From positions 1 through 28,627 of the forward strand of contig JAANSK020037799.1 in the NCBI GenBank assembly GCA_011763485.2: a DNA stretch of 28,627 bases. Direction: 5' to 3'. The translations under genes were made by a program, and so were the position numbers. Within the stretch, counting starts at the first letter, position 1. Each line of letters opens with the position of its first letter. Origin of the DNA: Isoetes engelmannii. Its lineage: Eukaryota; Streptophyta; Lycopodiopsida; Isoetales; Isoetaceae. The notes under the pieces are model-generated. The model did no database searches, was not told the origin of the DNA, and worked only from the letters and a program-made list of their open reading frames with translations. This document shows positions 8,487 to 20,400 of this stretch, in pieces.

Positions 8487-11014
8487 CATCACTACCTACA
8501 ATACCTCTACATGAAAAGGCCTGAAACATCAAAAGTCAGCTTGTCCTTACAGCTTTCAGTTTGTTTTTACACTTACATAAATGAAGCAGACCAAGATACA
8601 TTCATATAACACTATTTGTTGGCTTTAGTGCACATACGCTTCCTGCAATAAGTAGTGGAATCTGCTGAGATGACAAAGCCAAATATCTAGTTTTAAGCTT
8701 CCCATAAAATCCACAAAAAACAAATCTGAAATGATGGTGCAGTTCCTGCATGCAGCTGTTGGTAAAGGAAGATTTATTTGCCTAAGGGAATGGCCATGTT
8801 TACTTGGCATACATACAGTACAATCTTGGCACTGTGACAAGATAGATCCCTATAAATTAAGTCTTCTAATCTTTGCTCATTTGGTTCAAAATGCTCGCTT
8901 CCCTAAAACGAATTTGGAAGTTTTCTAGATTATGATTAAACTTGGACGGACTTACAAAGCAGATGCCAACTTTGATAATGGAATATGCATTGAATAAACT
9001 CCAAGAGTCATGGAGGGGAAGTCTGCTATTGAGATTGTCTATGAAATAATGAATCTTTGGGCATAAGAAAATCCTAGAATCTGCAACAACGGCAAATGTT
9101 AGAACCCTAAACCAATGCATTCGTCCTGTTACTGGCGGCCATTTTAGCATTACAATCAGCTAGAACGAATGAGAGGTAAGTGCGATTGGAAGGAAAAAAA
9201 ATCCAACTCCATTTACCTGGCAATCCGTTGTGGAAGAAGTCAGACAAGAATCAGGAGAAAAGCCTATTCTTATAAAGCCTATTCGTATTTGTACGAGCAT
9301 CTATTGGCGCCACCATCACCCCTCTCCTGTATCCTTACGACATTCAAACCAGAACTGCTTATTTTTTTCATAAGGATACAGTACGACGACAACCCAAAAA
9401 AATCACTTTCCGTGCACGCAGATGCCCAATACGACTTCTACTTTTTGAACCCCCTTGCACAATTCAAGATCTTACATGTTCAAATTTCTATAAAGCATCC
9501 AATCATCTCTGCCCAAAATTGGAAGACCAAGCGTTTGATATACCAAAACCAATCATGGATATTGCATGTGATATACAATTCAAATTTGTATCTTTGCACA
9601 AAATCAGAAGATGTACCAGGGGTTTCACAAACCAAAATCCATAAGTGATTTGCTCTAAAAGTTTATTTTGCTCCTTATTCTGCTTTCTTGCTACCCCAAA
9701 AGCCCCCAAAAGCTACACATACAAATACCGAGTTGCATTGCCCAATATTATTTGCTGCAAACATTCCTTGCAGAACGTGGATTTGAATAGTTCCAATCTA
9801 CCGCCATAGCAACTTAATCCCGTTGCACCATCCTTGCTAGAGCACCTATCCTTCTTCTGCAAGCAAGTGTTTGTTCAGAACAAAGACAAAAACTTCCAAA
9901 CCACCAATGTCTTCGCTGAAGTAAAGGAACAACACGAAGCTGCAGGTAGATTGAATCCAGGGCAAAAGCTTGTATGGCTCTTTCACTATTATTGCTCAAG
10001 AATAGTTATGCCATGCTTGTTCAACCTCCAAACATATGCCTAAGATGAAACATAGATAGAAAACATGCCGTTGATTTGCTACACAGTCCTGTAAAATGCT
10101 TTACAGGTTGAATATTGGAGGGCGATCCAACCAAGCTGCTCAGTCCGTCCTGCCATATAAATGAAGAAAGCTTCAAGAATCTGGCACGAATCTTGCTCAA
10201 TGATCTAGAAAACATGAGGCCAAATACTTCTTTTGTTGCACTCTTCTTTTATTACCTTGTTCTGGCAAGCAACAAATTGATGCAGCGCACAATTAAGACA
10301 AATGATGCAAGCAAACGACGCAATAATCTACAAAAGAGAAGGTGATCATGATAAAACAACCAGACTCTTACATGCATCTCCCTCTTTTCGATGACAACTG
10401 CCTGTAGGATCTTTTTATTTTGCCCTTATCTCTCACCCTCCAAATGGCATCTACATCGCATATTCTATCGCTTCCTTCAATCTCCACCTTTCATTCATAT
10501 TCCCATTTTTTCCCACTCTCTTTGCATAGGCCTGGCATAGACCTGAATCCTTATAGGGCCTTTATAGTTCAAGATGGAATCTATCTAACCGCCTACAAAG
10601 ACAAAGGCTAGTATGTACTCTGCTATGGTGCTTACAGGCTGAGGTAATTCAACAGAAAAAAGATATAATGGTTATCCTTCTGTTAGGTGCCAATCAGCTA
10701 AGCGGAAGTTATCCAAAGAATATGATATGTTACACCCCAGGCGTCAATAACCGGATCTAAACACTAGCATTTGATTCTTAAAAAAATAATTACAGAACAT
10801 AAATTTAGCTCTCAAAATTTTACAGAAATTTGTGAAGCTATCGGTTCTAGTTTAGCTCAGATTTTTGCTAGCTTGACTAACATCGCAGGAAATAGATGAA
10901 TTACTTACCTGGAGAGCATGATTTTGTTGCCTGCAGTAAGATCATAGTATTTTCTCACCAGGGGCAAAGGTGCTCGAGAGATTTAGGTCAGCTTCTGTTC
11001 GACGTAGCAAAGGG
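8487..11014. other. No defensible gene
   Basis: The longest open frame, 9169-9648 on the plus strand (159 codons), has no recognisable motif and reads like translated non-coding AT-rich DNA. A minus-strand stretch at 8957-9085 (frame DSRIFLCPKIHYF), flanked by possible splice signals, and a transit-peptide-like stretch at 10444-10530 are not supported further. No RNA genes were seen. Confidence 0.45.
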
Positions 11015-11015
11015 T

Positions 11016-11098
11016 AAAAAATGGCGTGGATATCCCTTGCCAGGAAAGTTTTCTGGGGAAAAATGGCGTGAATATTCCCTGCCGGGAAATTTTTCTGG
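11016..11098 (+). repeat. 42-bp tandem duplication upstream of the CFA synthase gene
   Basis: The unit AAAAATGGCGTGGATATCCC plus TTGCCAGGAAAGTTTTCTGG at 11016-11056 is repeated at 11059-11098 with a few changes (GTGAATATTCCCTGCCGGG). It sits about 400 bp before the CFA synthase ATG. Confidence 0.7.
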
Positions 11099-11347
11099 CC
11101 TTTAAATGTCCAATAAAAATTTCAAAACCCATTATGGAACCGTTTTTTTTTTAACTCCCTATTGCATGAATAGCCAATAGATTTTTTGTTTTGTCTTACA
11201 AGTTGATGCTTTCTATAATACATAGGCCAGACTGTCTCTGGCACTACAAGTCAAAGTCTGGTTTAATGGTACTCTTCTTCTTCTCTTTTGCACATGATAA
11301 TAATTTTGCCACATCTCGATATTTGGCCCACACATAGGCTTACGAGA

Positions 11348-11405
11348 AAATTATAAACTACGTGGCCAATTGTAGGAGCAAATTACAAACTACGTGGCCA
11401 ATTGT
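11348..11405 (+). promoter_or_regulatory. Duplicated ACGTGG / CCAAT module in the CFA synthase promoter
   Basis: The 26-bp unit ending AAACTACGTGGCCAATTGT occurs at 11348-11373 and 11380-11405 with one mismatch and a period of 32 bp. Each copy has an ACGTGG core (ABRE/G-box-like) directly followed by a CCAAT box. The copies lie 80-140 bp before the ATG at 11487, so they are proximal promoter or 5' UTR. No convincing TATA box was placed. Regulation by bZIP and NF-Y factors is inferred. Confidence 0.5.
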
Positions 11406-11486
11406 GGCCCACTTTTGAAACTGTGATAAGGACCATCCAAATCTGCTCTTTTTTGTTGCGCCATAGCCATAGCAGCAAGAGCAAAA

Positions 11487-14400
11487 ATGAAGGTGGCTAT
11501 TGTAGGTGCTGGAATTGCCGGCCTCATTGCAGCTCATACACTAGCCAAATCAGGGTTCAAGGTTGTAATATACGAGAAAGAAAGTTATGTTGGTGGTCAC
11601 GCACGAACAGTGCATTACGAAGGAACTGCTTTGGATCTCGGTTTCATGGTCTTCAATCGGGTAAGTTTTCATTTTCTTGAAAACATATGAAAAAGGGCCA
11701 ATGCACATTCTTCAAGAATCATCTCAATTTCAAATTCATAGTTCTTTCGTATTGCATTGCAGGTTACCTATCCAAATATGGTGGCTTTTTTTGAAGAAAA
11801 TGGAGTGGAAATGGAAGTTTCAGATATGTCATTTTCAGTTAGTCTTGACGAGGGGAAGGGTTGCGAATGGGGCAGCAGAGGGCTCTCAGGACTCTTTGCT
11901 CAGAAGCACAACCTGCTTAATCCTTACTTCCTCCAAATGATCAGAGAGATGGTCAAGTTCAACTACGATGTGGATGGGTGAGTTCTAAAATTTGTTACTT
12001 TACGCTGGATAATGTTAGTTAATCAAGCTCGGTAAATTTCTTTCTTGATAATTTAGTAACAATCTGAATTAGTTTAAATCACCTTAGGGTAGGTTCACAC
12101 TTGCTATTATGTTATGTTAAAAATTAATTTTTAACACTTTCCCATTATGATTAAATTATCTTGCATTTCACAACAACCATAAATTTAAAGTTTAACATTA
12201 ATATATTTGATAAAAAATTGCATTTATATATGTATATTGGGTTAGTGATTACATAACAAAATCTAAGAAGATGTTCACACATCCAATTATGTTAATGGCT
12301 AATATAGTGAAGTTTGTTAAAACTAGGACCCCACATAAGTTGTTATCTTAGCGGGAGATTACATAAAAAAAAAAATTAACTTTCTTTTAGGCGTCTCAAT
12401 TTCAAATCAGTGCAATTCTCTCTTTTGGGTGTGCCCTCCGTGGAATGATGAAAACAATTTATCTCAATTCAATTCTTAGGAAGGGGTTAATATTTGCACT
12501 ACAACCATTAAAAATTCCAAGAAATTATGTTTTTTATATAATGGAATCTGTGTGAACCAAAACTTTAAGCCATAAAAAATATCCCCCGTTTACCCCTGAG
12601 CCTAACGGAATTCTACAACGGGGAGGTGTGCGTTAGTATTTTAACTTAACTAGATTTAATCTTGTAGTGTACTTTTGCAGGTATCTTAAACAAGTGGAAA
12701 AAAAGGACAAAAAAATTGACGTAAATGAAACCTTGGGAAGCTTTTTGCAGAGACATGGGTATTCAAACAAGTTCAGGGATTGTTATTTGGTAATCTACTT
12801 TTAAATTGTGGTTCCTCAGTCTGTTGTCGCAAGTGTTGACCTGCATATTATTTATTAAAATCAGATCCCTGTATGTGCATCCATTTGGTCTTGCTCCTCA
12901 GACCAAGTCATGAATTTCTCGGCAATATGTATACTTACATTTTGCAAAAATCACCACCTTCTGCAGGTATGATAGATTTGTACATGTAATCCAAGTAGTT
13001 AATTTTAATCCAACCCTCGATTAAATCTTGCAGTTATTTGGGCGGCCACAATGGCTAACAGTAAAAGGCCGTTCTGAGACTTATGTGGAGAAGGTATGTA
13101 GCGCATCAATCTGACTCATCCATTCAGGATCCCCATCCATTCCCTCATTCGTGTTGAGTCAATGTAGATTGTGGCCCAACTCAAAGAGATGGGTGCTGAA
13201 CTACGGCTGCACTGTGCGGTGGATACTATAACCTCAAAGACAGAAGGCAAAAATTTCTTCTCCAAATGTATAATTTCGAAAATTACACGTATAGTAATGG
13301 GTACCGGATTTTGCAGGTATTCATGTTGTGGATGTAGAAGGTACAACTTCTGTATACGATAAATGCATAATTGGTGCCCACGCACCGGATGCACTCCAGA
13401 TGTTGGGTGATGAAGCAACATACGATGAGCGATGTATTCTTGGTGCTTTTCAGTATAGCTATAGGTACGATACTTGATAGTATATTGAGACTCAAATTTA
13501 AGAATTAAATTGATTGCAATTTCTTACACTTTTCAAAGTGCAGTGACATTTATTTGCATCGCGACACACAACTTCTTCCAAAACATCCTGCAGCATGGAG
13601 TGCATGGAACTTTTTGGGAAGCCAAGAGGGTCGTGTGTGTGTTACTTATTGGCTCAACCTTTTGCAGGTTCATAATGGATGTTATTCACATTTTCTCCTA
13701 TATTCATAGGATGAGCCAATTTAAATTCCTAATATATCTAACTGGTTCTTTCAATGCTGCCATGGGGATTATATCCCTTGACTTGTACAAATGAAATGCA
13801 GAATCTCAAAGATACAGGAAAACCCTTCCTTGTAACTTTAAACCCCACAAAGAAACCTCTTTCTGTCATTAGCAAATGGCGGACAGGTCATCCTATACCC
13901 TCTCCAGCCGCGGTTAGAGCCCTTCAGCAACTTGATCAAATTCAGGGAAAACGAGGAATATGGTTTTGTGGTGCTTACCAAGGTATTTAATATATATCGC
14001 CCCACTCATTATTGCACGTATATTGGAATTCACACAATTTCCTTTGTAGGGTATGGCTTCCACGAAGATGGTTTAAAGGTACAATTAGGATGTATATGTT
14101 ATAAGTGCTTATAAAATCTTTAAAATTCTTCCATCACATCATCTAATCTTTGCAGGCTGGTTTGGGAGTTGCAAAGAATTTGGTACTTGAGGTGTACAAT
14201 CCTTTACAGAATTACAGGCAAATGGTTTTCTCATGGTTAGAAACAGGGGCACAATATTTCGTATTGTCATTCTTGCGAAGCTTTGTCTCCCTTGGACGTA
14301 TTCAGTATGTTTTCTTTGGGTTTCAAATTGCCTCGACGCTTGAAGTTCACAATGATATCACAAATAAAATTTTCGTTAAAATCTATTTAAATGTAGGCTC

Positions 14401-17400
14401 TTCGAAGATGGTGGTACGATAATGGATATTGATGGTAATGACAAGGGCAGTAATTTGAACTGCAAACTGAGAATTCACAATCCGTCTTTTTATTGGAAGG
14501 TGAGGATTAAGTTAAACCTATATTTATGTCAGACTAATGTAGCACTCAACTTTCACTTGGTACCAGGTTGCTACCAGGGTTGATTTAGGCCTTGCAGAAG
14601 CTTATATGGATGGTGACTTCACATTCGTAGATGAAAAGCACGGGCTTCTTGATTTTCTAATGGTAACATACTTCATAGCTTATTTGTATTTTTTATTTCA
14701 TTTTTGACAATGAGCTACACATATTAATAAGCTTAAGTGACTTGGTGGGGAAGAAAAATATCTTTTGTAGCTCACCTTACCTTACGTCATTTGAATGTTC
14801 TAGCCAGAAACAAGTTAGGTAATGGGACTATAGTAGTTGGCACACATTTTATAGTGCGCTGAAACTATATTCTTGCAATTGATTTGATGCAGAAGAAAAT
14901 ATTAGGATCCAAATTCCAAGGAATAAACAAGAAAAGATTAAAGAGCAAATTATATATGTAAAATCCTTATACCATTTTATCCTATGTGCAGCTTCTAATA
15001 AGAAACAGAGACTTGAAGAGATTTTCGACAAAAATTAGGTGTGTTTCTAATCTGTAGATTCAATTTGGTGATTGGTACCATGTACCATAAGAGCAACATT
15101 ATTGACATTTTGGCGATTAGTAGAGAATTAGTAGAGATAGTTATGGTTGATTGTTAGCCTTAATGATGATATACACTTTAACCAATAGGCAAATCTAAAC
15201 TTGCATCTATTGACCTGATTGTGTATGCTTACATCACTTGTCTACTTGGTTATACAAGTTTGAGTGATACAAAAGTTCTTGAAATCATTTCTACATGCCA
15301 ATACTCGAAGTCTAATATTCGAAGCCAATTAGTGGATGCCATCTAAAGCTCTTCCACGTGGACTTTTTAGTAGATTGAGATCACTTATAGTGGAATTTCA
15401 ATTGTGAGATTTATTTAACACAAGTACTTGAGAAAACACAATTTTAGAAGGATACACACTTCACGATACGATACTGTATACTTAAGAATTTCACTTCCAT
15501 GCAATTCTGAAAAATGTCTTCTGAATAATGTCTTTCTTCCACTTGATCAACAAGCCTATCTTGTTGCCGCAAGTGATCAACTTTGCTTGTTACTTCAATT
15601 GCTTTCTAGGATGTAAACTGCATCCAAATATATCAATTACCCCTATCTAGACGTCTAAAGTTCCCCTCTTCCTGCAAAAAAAAAAAAGAAAAAAAAAGGC
15701 AGACTTCTAGAGTTTATCTAGTGCATATCTAGAATTGTAGTAAATAGTTAAGACCATGTCCATATATAGTTTTCATAGAGAGAACTCAAGATGTAACATC
15801 CCTGCCAATGAAATCCACACTCGTAGTTCTAGATCACTACTTCTCGAAGGAACGTAATAATCTATCGCATGAATTCTATTCAACTATAAATCACCATACA
15901 TTATGTTTTACTACAATCATCATGCTAATTCTTTAGACTTACAAATGGGGTATGGCATCACCTAAGCTATTTTTTGTGGCCTAAAGTTGTGATTGCTAAA
16001 GTTGGTTCTTCTTTTCCACTTGTCAACTGAGGCTCTGACTCAAGATTATCTAGAAGTCACGTCAATTACACTATGCTCTCCAAACTCACTCAAGTTACAT
16101 CACGTTAAGAGACAAATTTTATTATGACTATATCTAAAGAAGAAAAAAACTACAGACCAGATCTAAAATCTCGATTTCCCCAGTAGCGGTAATATATTGG
16201 TCATTTTTAGGACTAAATAAGCTCTCACACAGGCATACGACCTGGCCAAAAGTCAAGGGTATTACATTTACGCCTTCTATAGACAGTAGAGCTCAGCAAG
16301 CAAATGTTTGGATTGGCTGTCATGACTTCTGTTAACTAAAACACGCCCATGCCTAACTAATTTACAAAATATAAACCCTTAAAAGGAGATGTGGTTGACT
16401 TCAACATGGTCTTGGTTGTTAATCTTGGGACTTCTCTAACAAGCCAGTCAATTCTGCTTACTATTTACCTAGATGCATGGCCCAAAGTATGCAAATGAGC
16501 TTTCCATCTTGCATCTGGTCGACATTTGTGGCCCATCTAAAAAAAGAAGGATATTGCATATGTTTAAAGCTATTGACACTATAGATGAGCTTTTCTTCAC
16601 TGATATAGGAGAATTTTATTATGGCTATAATTGTTTTTTTCTTGATTAAGAAAAGAAAAATGAACTATTGATTTGAAAAGTCTATCTTCAAATACACTCT
16701 TATGCAAGACGTGCGGTTGTGCTCAATTGAATAAGTTTGTTCACTGGGGTTGTAAGACTGTCTGCATTGTATTTTGTTATTAGTTTTTGGTAAGGTTTGA
16801 AGTCCTTCCAAGAGGGAGAGGGGGGGGGGAGTAGAGGATGATATTTTCTATGTCACTGCAATCTATTGGATGCATGCACATTAACGTTGTCAAGTGGGTC
16901 CTATTGCTAATCATATATGCCGCCACATACTTGAATATAAGGCTTAGGTGGTTTCTCTCTTGCTGTTAAGTTACATAGGGAAAGTAACTGAAACTTGTTT
17001 TCCCACTAACCTTTAGGTTTACATCAATTAAGTTACTTTCTGTTAATTTTTAAGTGGTTCAACTTAATAGAACATCCTTCACATTGAACAAGGTGAAGTT
17101 ATTTTTTTAAGCAAATCAAAAGTAGCCAAATAGTGTAAAAGTTAAGGGATCTCAACAATGTCCACTTAACTTCTAATTTTTTGATAAGCATTAACCTAAC
17201 TTAACTCAGTGAGGATTGGTTCCAGTTAGGGTAACCCTTAAATAGTAACTTTGACAAGGAGACCAACTAGTTGACCAAGTGTTTTATTTTGATTGATTGG
17301 ATAAAAAAAACCTTACAGCCAGTGTATAATCCATCTTCTATGATCCAGTATTGTATAATCTAACAAATGTTGATGCCATTAAATTAATAAAAACATAGGT

Positions 17401-20400
17401 TTGGAGGTAATGTTATGGTCATAACCAAATGAATAGCGCAATTAATTCAACCATTAGATTTGGCTCTTCAATTAATAAGATCTAGTGAAGAAAAGGTTGA
17501 ATTAATTAGATCTAGCGAAGGAAAGATTGAACCTAGCTATTAATCTAGTTGCATTTAGACACGGTATCATTTATGATTTGCAATATTTAACTACTCAGTG
17601 CCAATACAAGTGTAGAACTTGGATGCCAAAAATAGAAAGATGCAAAGGGTAGGAGATGTCTTAACACCATTCAGTCTCCTACTTCAAAGGAAGCTTTCTC
17701 TAACTATTTCTTAGTCATAACCTCTAGCATGTGTCGTCCCTAGTTGGCACTGCCTTTTTTTACAACAAAGCTATTTTTAACTTAACAATAGCTTATAACC
17801 AGCGATGAAAAACAAGCATAGTTAAATCTAACCTAACTTAGCTTTGTAACTCAAGGCTAAGTGTGAATCACTAACTCAAACTTTAATTTATTTTTTTAAT
17901 CTAACTTAATGGGCATGATGGGAATGCAAATTTTGATGATTCCTTGAGCTAATTTTAATTTGACCACCTCTGTGGGACATCATAACCTCTTTTTTTTGTT
18001 AGGTTAAGCGATAACTAAGTAGTTAAGTTAACTTAATGGCAATTGGGAAATGGCCCCTATTCTACTAAGCTATTGTGACTAGATCAAATATCAAGTGACT
18101 AGAGCTAAAATGACATTTTGGGGGGGGGGGGGTAATTTCACAAGTGGTGATGAATATTGATGAAAGAATGCTCATCTTTACTGCTAGATCAAATATCAAG
18201 TAACTATACATAAAACGGCATGGAGGAAATCATTTGACAACTTCTAGGTTTAACATTCAATTAAAAAAAATGCTCATTTACTTGGCAATTTTACAGAGGT
18301 TGGTGGACACCAGTCTTATTCACAGCAACACTTGCTTCGGGAGTTTATTACTTCAAGCACGCACTTCGTAAAAACACAATCAATAGTGCTCGTAGAAATA
18401 TATCGAAGCATTATGACCTGGTTTGATTTATAATTCATACTTATATCATCTATTTCTTTTTCTATCCCCCCTCTCCCTTGACCACTCTTGAAATGTAGAC
18501 ATAAACAAAATAGTAATATACTGGAATATATTTCCCAGTAATGTACCAATCCCAAATTGTTCTTTTCAAAGTGATTCCCATTATTATAACATCTCAAAAA
18601 CCACACCTTCTCTTCAATGTTAGCTACAAACCTCATCTCAACCTCCATCAAAGCATGTGCCTAGAATAAAAACATATTAAGTCCTCACGTCACAAAACTC
18701 TCCCACTCGTTTAATACACACTAACTTTAAATGTCAGCCCCCAAAGGGATTATCCTGTAGAATATAGCAAGTCTCCCCTCTAGCCCAAGGGTGTCCCTTT
18801 GGGCAACCCAAAAACCCAATCATATACATCAATAATGAGATGTAACCTTTATTTTTTTACATCTATCCACCTTATCACATGCAAAGAATGACCTCACCCG
18901 TTGTAAACATTATATGAGACTATCACATCAACTATTTTATAACTTGCCGCATTTAGCTTGTAATTTTTTAACGTGAGCCAACTAACAAAGACGTTGTAAT
19001 GCCTTGAGAGTATTCCATTGATGTGCTTGTGGAACCACCATCAGAAGAACCAGGTTGAATATAATTAAATTGTTTGTAAACATCTACCAACAACCCAAAC
19101 AATCTATAGGATATATACACAGCAAATAATGAGAGACGTCATTAAGATTTAAGCTTCGAAAAAAAAACATATATGTTAATGTACGTAACAAAATCATGAT
19201 ATAAGTTGGTATGCTCCATCAATGTCCTACTCTATTCATTCTAACAGATCTTCTCCTCATTGCTTTACATGTAGAGTAACGATTTATTTGCCCTCTTTCT
19301 CGATGAAACAATGACATACTCATGTGGTATCTTTAAGGTTTGTAATCGTCATCTCATTGAATATCAGCAAATAAAAAATGGTTTTATATACTTGAAATAA
19401 CTTTGACTTTACAGGGACCCGATGAATCATTAAAGGATGCCCAATTAAGAAAAATACATCATTTGATTGACAAGGTTATATCCAAGTATGTGGTTCATGT
19501 ATCTCATTGCATATAGGCTCCTAATACGATCTATGCAGGCAAAAATAACTAGCGCCCATGAGGTGCTTGAGATTGGATTTGGTTGGGGTAGCATGGCATT
19601 GGAAGTAGTGCGACATACCGGATGCAAATACACTGGAATCTCCCTATCTCGAGAACAACTTGAGTTTGCACAAGAACGTGTAAACAAAGCTGGCTTAGAG
19701 GTAAGTCCCTCAGTTTTAAGTCTTTAATGAAAGTAAATTGTATATACATGTTCCAAATTGTTTATGCAAACTACACTTGATTGTGGCACATCTTTTTTGC
19801 AAGACATGTCTTTTGTTGGCAAATAAAATGCTCCAATTAACTAGTGTTAGATGCACTATTATCCTTATTCCATATAAATAGAGTACAATTGACTTGCATT
19901 GAATTAACTTTTATTGTCCACGAAGATTATGAGGTCTATGGGAGCGAATACAAGGCCATTATTGTCTAAGATTAAAAAACTCTGTCTTGAAGGATTTTTT
20001 AGTGAAGACCCTTAGCAGTAACAGACTCACTAAAAAATTGTACATCTATACATTCATGCATATCAATATGATGATGCATGACTTATTTCAACTGTTGTCA
20101 AGAACCTCCAAGATATAGGATGATACCACCGGGCAAATCTGAAGCTGAGGGTGGCATTCATCTTTAATGGTTCTCACCAGGCAACATGACATACACTTTT
20201 GCATGCTCCCCATGGCCCCATCTGCATGTCTTAATCTTGATGCGGTGCGCACTAATGCAAATGGACGCAATTGTTTGTTGCCTCTTCATAGGCAAATGCG
20301 ATAAGAAGTACTGTTGTGGCCCACGGGAAAGTGTAGGATTAATATGGGTTTTTTTAGTGTGCTATTTTGACCTTTTTCAAAGCACAGGCATTCAAAATCT

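Larger units (their letters stand above)
11487..14304 (+). other. CFA synthase exons 1-11 (amine-oxidase-like half)
   Basis: Exons: 11487-11660, 11763-11977, 12681-12789, 12865-12966, 13034-13093, 13168-13246, 13317-13464, 13544-13667, 13802-13982, 14050-14078 and 14156-14304. Landmarks: IPVCASIWSCSSDQVMNFSA in exon 4, LFGRPQWLTVKGRSETYV in exon 5, SDIYLHRDTQLLPKHPAAW in exon 8, GKRGIWFCGAYQG across exons 9-10 and GYGFHEDGLK in exon 10. All of these are conserved in plant homologues. All donors are GT except exon 6, which is best read as GC. Exon 10, at 29 nt, is a micro-exon. Confidence 0.9.

Noticed and set aside
9169-9648. 159-codon open frame, the longest single frame in the window
   Set aside because: No motif, no family resemblance, composition like translated AT-rich non-coding DNA and no promoter or splice context.
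10444-10611. Transit-peptide-like frame MASTSHILSLPSISTFHSY
   Set aside because: It ends after 55 codons with no mature domain, and no following exon could be joined in phase.
13268-13316. GT-AG alternative for CFA synthase intron 6
   Set aside because: It would be 49 nt, shorter than plant splicing usually allows, and would add seven residues not expected from homologues. It remains phase-compatible, so it is not excluded.
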